From positions 337,451 to 401,450 of the forward strand of contig JAXGXT010000002.1 in assembly GCA_040772665.1 (NCBI GenBank): a stretch of DNA of 64,000 nt, written 5' to 3'. Position numbers and translations under genes: made by a program. Source of the stretch: JAXGXT01 sp040772665. Its GTDB lineage: Bacteria; Bacillota; Clostridia; Lachnospirales; Anaerotignaceae. The notes beneath the pieces were generated by a model, which did not search any database, had not been told where the DNA came from, and was given only the letters and a program-made list of their open reading frames with translations. Positions 60,231 through 64,000 of the stretch are shown one piece after another (position 1 is the stretch's first letter; each line of letters starts with the position of its first letter).

Positions 60231-62357
60231 ATGTTTAGAACTTACTCAACGCAATTTGCAGGTCGTGAACTATCAGTGGAAATAGGCAGGGTGGCAGAGC
60301 TTGCCAACGGAGCCGCTATTATTAGATACGGCGAAACCGTTGTTCTTGTTACAGCAACAGCCTCCGACAAACCAAGAGCAGGCATTGACTTTTTCCCATT
60401 AAGCATTGACTATGAAGAAAGACTTTATTCCGTTGGAAAAATTCCCGGAGGATTTATTAAAAGAGAGGGAAGACCCTCTGAAAAAGCAATACTCACTTCA
60501 AGATGTATTGATAGGCCTATAAGACCTCTTTTTCCTAAGGATTACAGAAATGACGTTGCAATTGTTGCAACTGTTATGTCTGTTGATCAAGATTGTCAGC
60601 CTGAACTTGCGGCTATGCTTGGAGCATCAATTGCTCTTTCTATTTCAGACATTCCCTTTACAGACCCTGTTGCTTCAACAAATATAGGGCTTATTGACGG
60701 AGAGCTTATTGTCAACCCTGATTCTGCACAAAGAGAAGTTTCCGACCTTCAGCTTACAGTTGTTTCAAAGGCGGACAAGGTTATGATGATTGAAGCCGGG
60801 GCAAACATTGTTTCTAACGATGTTATGATGAAAGCAATTCATTTGGCACATGACGAAAACATTAAAATTGTTGAGTTTATTAGCACAATTGTTGAAGCCG
60901 AAGGAAAAGAAAAACAGATTTATGAAGAGTATTCAATTAATGAAGATGCATATAAATTTGTGTGTGAATATATAACGGATTTAAGAATGGAAGAAGCTGT
61001 TTTTACAGATTTAAAACAGGAAAGAGATTTAAAAATCAAGGAAATTACAGAAGAAGTTGTAGAAAATCTTTCTGAAAAACTTGCTGAAATAGTTAATGAA
61101 GACGAAGATATTGAAGCTCTTATTAACGATATTATTTACAAGTTTGAAAAAAATACAGTTAGACGTATGATTTTAAAGGATAAAAAACGACCTGACGGAA
61201 GAGGAATTGAAGAAATACGTAAGCTTTCCGCAGAAGTTGATATTTTACCAAGAACTCATGGTTCTGCTCTTTTTGCAAGAGGACAAACACAATCCCTCAC
61301 TGTAACCACACTTGGAAGTATTTCCGAGATTCAAAGACTTGATGGTCTTGATGCAACAGAAACAACAAAAAGATATATGCATCACTATAATTTCCCTGGT
61401 TTTTCAGTTGGAGAGGCAAAAACTTCAAGAGGGCCGGGGCGTCGTGAAATCGGTCATGGCGCTTTGGGCGAAAGAGCACTTCTTCCAGTTATTCCAAACG
61501 AAGAAGATTTTCCATATGCAATCAGACTTGTTTCAGACATTTTAAGCTCAAACGGTTCAACAAGTCAGGCAAGCATCTGTGGTTCAACACTTTCATTAAT
61601 GGCTGCCGGAGTTCCTATTAAAGCTCCTGTTGCAGGTATTTCCGTTGGGCTTGTTACAGGCGAAAATGATGAAGATTTCATTATGATGACAGACATTCAA
61701 GGTCTTGAAGACTTTTTTGGAGACATGGACTTTAAGGTTGCGGGAACTCATGAAGGAATTACTGCAATTCAGATGGACATGAAAATTAAAGGTCTTACAT
61801 TTAAAATGATTGAGCAGGCTCTTGAACAGACAAAAAGAGCAAGAGATTTCATTCTTGATGAAGTAATGCTTAAGTGCATAAGTGAGCCAAGAACAAAACT
61901 TTCAAAATATGCTCCAAAAATTCTTACTCTCACAATTGATGTTGATAAGATTGGCGAGCTTGTTGGGCCAAGAGGAAAGACAATTAAAAAGATTATTGAG
62001 GAAACAGGCTGTTCCATTGATACAGAAGATGACGGCAGAGTATTTATTAAGGGCGAAGATGATGAAATGATGAACCTTGCCGCTGAAAGAATAAGAGCCA
62101 TCACAATGGTTCCTGAAACAGGCGCAATTTATAACGGAAAAGTAACAAGGCTTATGGAATTTGGAGCTTTTGTTGAAATAGCTCCAAGTAAAGAAGGTCT
62201 TGTTCATATCTCAAAAATTGCAAAACAACGTGTAAATAAAGTTGAAGATGTGCTTAAAGAGGGCGACTTGGTAACGGTTAAGCTGCTTGAAATTGACAAA
62301 CAGGGAAGACTTAATCTTTCAATCAAAGACGCAATTAAAGAAGAAGAAAATATTTAA
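60231..62357 (+). CDS. pnp: Polyribonucleotide nucleotidyltransferase
   Basis: Phosphorolytic 3'-5' RNase. 708 residues. Two RNase PH domains (ELSVEIGRVAELANGAAIIR; GSALFARGQTQSLTVTTLG, GPGRREIGHGALGERAL), KH (IGELVGPRGKTIKKIIEETG) and S1 (YNGKVTRLMEFGAFVEIAP) domains in order. Ribosome binding site AAAGGAG. Follows rpsO, with its own structured leader. Confidence 0.98.
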   Translation: MFRTYSTQFAGRELSVEIGRVAELANGAAIIRYGETVVLVTATASDKPRAGIDFFPLSIDYEERLYSVGKIPGGFIKREGRPSEKAILTSRCIDRPIRPLFPKDYRNDVAIVATVMSVDQDCQPELAAMLGASIALSISDIPFTDPVASTNIGLIDGELIVNPDSAQREVSDLQLTVVSKADKVMMIEAGANIVSNDVMMKAIHLAHDENIKIVEFISTIVEAEGKEKQIYEEYSINEDAYKFVCEYITDLRMEEAVFTDLKQERDLKIKEITEEVVENLSEKLAEIVNEDEDIEALINDIIYKFEKNTVRRMILKDKKRPDGRGIEEIRKLSAEVDILPRTHGSALFARGQTQSLTVTTLGSISEIQRLDGLDATETTKRYMHHYNFPGFSVGEAKTSRGPGRREIGHGALGERALLPVIPNEEDFPYAIRLVSDILSSNGSTSQASICGSTLSLMAAGVPIKAPVAGISVGLVTGENDEDFIMMTDIQGLEDFFGDMDFKVAGTHEGITAIQMDMKIKGLTFKMIEQALEQTKRARDFILDEVMLKCISEPRTKLSKYAPKILTLTIDVDKIGELVGPRGKTIKKIIEETGCSIDTEDDGRVFIKGEDDEMMNLAAERIRAITMVPETGAIYNGKVTRLMEFGAFVEIAPSKEGLVHISKIAKQRVNKVEDVLKEGDLVTVKLLEIDKQGRLNLSIKDAIKEEENI

Positions 62358-62365
62358 GGGTTAAT

Positions 62366-62400
62366 AAAAAGCGGTCATGAGATAATCTGTGACCGCTTTA
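62366..62400 (+). terminator. Terminator after pnp
   Basis: AAAGCGGTCA / TGACCGCTTT with a 12-base loop, followed by AATTTTA. Confidence 0.7.
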
Positions 62401-62466
62401 ATTTTATATAGTATTAAAAAGTTTAAAACATACAAAATAGTTATTAAGTAAAAACTATTTAATTAT

Positions 62467-62495
62467 TTGACAAAAAATAAAATTTTATGGCATAA
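62467..62495 (+). promoter_or_regulatory. Possible promoter of the M16 peptidase gene
   Basis: TTGACA at 62467-62472 and GCATAA 17 bp later; the -10 is poor. Confidence 0.35.
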
Positions 62496-62536
62496 AAGCT
62501 TTTTAAACAAACAATATCATTATAAGGAGGCACGTT

Positions 62537-63796
62537 ATGGTTACAATAAATACTCTTTCCAACGGAGTTAGAGTGGTGTTGGAAGAAATTCCATATGTAA
62601 GAAGTATTTCCTTGGGAATTTGGGTTAAAAATGGTTCTGCAAACGAAAGTAAAGAATTAAGCGGAATCTCCCATTTTATAGAACACATGATGTTTAAAGG
62701 AACGTATAAAAGAAGTGCAAAAGATATTGCAGAAGAAATGGATTCTGTTGGGGGCCAGATTAATGCCTACACAACAAAAGAATACACTTGTTACCATACA
62801 AGAACTTTAGACAAACATTTTCACATTGCCTTTGACATAATAAGCGATATGTTTTTAAACTCTAAGTTTGATAATGATGATATTAAAAAAGAATGCAATG
62901 TGATAACCGAAGAAATTAATATGTACGAAGATTCACCCGAGGAGCTTGTTCATGAACTTTTACAAGCAGAAATTTGGAAAAACAACAGTATCGGGATGCC
63001 TATTTTAGGAACAGTTGAAACAATATCTTCTTTTAATCATGACATACTTTTATCATACTATAGAAATAATTATAGAACAGACAATACTGTGATTTCCATT
63101 ACAGGCAATTTTCAAACAGAAGAAATTATAAAAGTTATTGAAGAAAGATTTGGATGCTGGAAAACAGAAATTGCAGAAGAAAAGAAAGAGGATTTAATAG
63201 AATATCATCCTGTTATTTATAAAAAAAGAAAAGATACTGAACAGGTTCATGTTGTTTTGTCGTTCCCTGCCATTGAAAGAGAATCCCCTAAAAAATATAT
63301 TTATACCGTTTTTAATACAATATTCGGCGGCGGTATGAGCAGTTTGCTTTTTCAGAAAGTAAGGGAGGACAACGGCTTAACTTATTCAATTTACAGCTAT
63401 TTATCACAATATTCAGAAGTAGGTATTTTAGCGGTGTATGCAGGCATGAACCCTAACCAAACTGAAACAGTATTAAAGCTTATATTTGAAGAAATTGAAG
63501 AGTTGAAAAAAAATAATATTTCTGAAAAAGTGCTTGCACAAACTAAAGAACAAATAATAAGCAATTTTATAATAAGCAGTGAAAGCACAGTAAACAGAAT
63601 GACTTCCAACGGAGGTTCAATTCTTTTGAGAGGCTCTGTTAGAAGTCAGGAGGAAATAATCAACAAGATAGAAGAAGTATCCCTTGAAGATATTAAAGAT
63701 GTTTTAAACGAAGTTTTTGATTATAAAAAAATGAGTATTTGCCTTGTTGGAAAAACTGACAATATTGATATTGATAAGGTTTTGGGAGTTTTATAA
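62537..63796 (+). CDS. M16 family zinc peptidase (YmxG/processing-peptidase type)
   Basis: 419 residues. Inverted zinc motif HFIEH (HxxEH) in GISHFIEHMMFKGTYKRSAK, with downstream Glu in CNVITEEINMYEDSPEE; the second, inactive M16 domain includes FNTIFGGGMSSLLFQKVRE and GLTYSIYSYL. Corresponds to YmxG of Bacillus, found after pnp in the same order. No signal peptide. Ribosome binding site AAGGAGG. Confidence 0.94.
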   Translation: MVTINTLSNGVRVVLEEIPYVRSISLGIWVKNGSANESKELSGISHFIEHMMFKGTYKRSAKDIAEEMDSVGGQINAYTTKEYTCYHTRTLDKHFHIAFDIISDMFLNSKFDNDDIKKECNVITEEINMYEDSPEELVHELLQAEIWKNNSIGMPILGTVETISSFNHDILLSYYRNNYRTDNTVISITGNFQTEEIIKVIEERFGCWKTEIAEEKKEDLIEYHPVIYKKRKDTEQVHVVLSFPAIERESPKKYIYTVFNTIFGGGMSSLLFQKVREDNGLTYSIYSYLSQYSEVGILAVYAGMNPNQTETVLKLIFEEIEELKKNNISEKVLAQTKEQIISNFIISSESTVNRMTSNGGSILLRGSVRSQEEIINKIEEVSLEDIKDVLNEVFDYKKMSICLVGKTDNIDIDKVLGVL

Positions 63797-63868
63797 TAAA
63801 AGGATTTAAAGTTTTGAGTTAGAAAAACTTTGTGCTTTATAAAAGGGTATGACTATAGGTTTTAAAAT

Positions 63869-63910
63869 GCCGCCACTATGTGGTAGTGGCTTATAAAGCA
63901 AAGTGGCGGC
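63869..63910 (+). terminator. Hairpin downstream of M16 peptidase gene
   Basis: GCCGCCACT / AGTGGCGGC outer stem; an alternative inner stem CCACT-ATGTGGT-AGTGG uses the same left strand, so two folds compete. A TTTTTT tract comes 13 bp later. Confidence 0.5.
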
Positions 63911-63959
63911 AGAAGTCTTTAAGTTTTTTGTTCTTGCCTGATTTTTGAAATAAACGTTA

Positions 63960-63990
63960 GGGTGGATTTTATCCACCCCGGCTTTTATTT
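63960..63990 (+). terminator. Hairpin near right edge
   Basis: GGGTGGAT / ATCCACCC then CGGCTTTTATTT. Confidence 0.5.
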
Positions 63991-64000
63991 GTAAGCGTCA

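Noticed and set aside
1..64000. CRISPR array, IS element or prophage
   Set aside because: No regularly spaced repeats, transposase or phage structural genes were seen; the amidase at 31903 stands alone among housekeeping genes.

Overview
This is a 64-kb stretch of a low-GC Gram-positive chromosome, most likely an anaerobic Clostridia (Lachnospirales-like is a guess from gene style, not a proven placement). The evidence is: strong AGGAGG-type ribosome binding sites, frequent TTG/GTG starts, T-box leaders on tyrS and aspS, GatCAB amidotransferase, a long single-chain PurL together with an Fe-S type PurF, a feo-type ferrous iron operon, and the Firmicutes-standard rimP-nusA-ylxR-ylxQ-infB-rbfA-nrnA-truB-ribF-rpsO-pnp order. 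No phage, insertion sequence, CRISPR array or rRNA operon is visible. The window is mostly core genome.

Layout. 1-4.5 kb: the 3' part of purL, a 32-codon hydrophobic peptide gene, and gap. 4.6-7.6 kb: an iron-uptake operon feoA-feoA-feoB-Cys-rich small membrane protein, with two copies of an inverted repeat GTTAG-N6-CTAAC, one at the promoter and one directly before feoB. 7.8-14.2 kb: fba (minus strand), lspA, a 6S RNA gene, an SLH/SpoIID lipoprotein, a ComM-type ATPase and a DedA protein. 14.3-20.2 kb (minus strand): LysR regulator, DUF523 protein, prfC, T-box-tyrS, pepT. 20.5-32.5 kb: small CxxC protein, yerC, pcrA, ligA, folC, a 50-residue protein, a zinc-ribbon/TPR membrane protein, a THUMP-type RNA methyltransferase (minus), tgt, yajC and an amidase. 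32.6-36.6 kb is the one unsettled region: tRNA-Pro(GGG), a 5'-truncated pnuC remnant, an rluF-like gene with atypical arginine codons, a second feoB that stops in mid-protein, its feoA, and a divergent DtxR-family repressor carrying the full set of MntR-type metal ligands. 36.7-46.2 kb: metY, a small alarmone synthetase, T-box-aspS, gatCAB, a diverged 152-bp tandem duplication of the gatB 3' end, and a NitT/TauT-type ABC ATPase/permease pair. 46.5-51.5 kb: purC-purF-purB and purA. 51.8-63.8 kb: the translation/RNA operon from rimP to pnp, then an M16 peptidase.

How it fits together. Purine synthesis is represented at both ends (purL; purC, purF, purB, purA). Translation dominates: two T-box controlled tRNA synthetases, the transamidation enzymes beside AspRS, RF3, initiation and ribosome maturation factors, tRNA modification (Tgt, TruB) and rRNA modification. 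Metal homeostasis is the most informative accessory theme: an intact feo operon with clear operators, and a decaying second feo locus still carrying a metal-responsive repressor gene. I found no convincing entirely new multi-gene system; the leads are small proteins, cis-regulatory repeats, structured leaders and the decaying island described in the findings.
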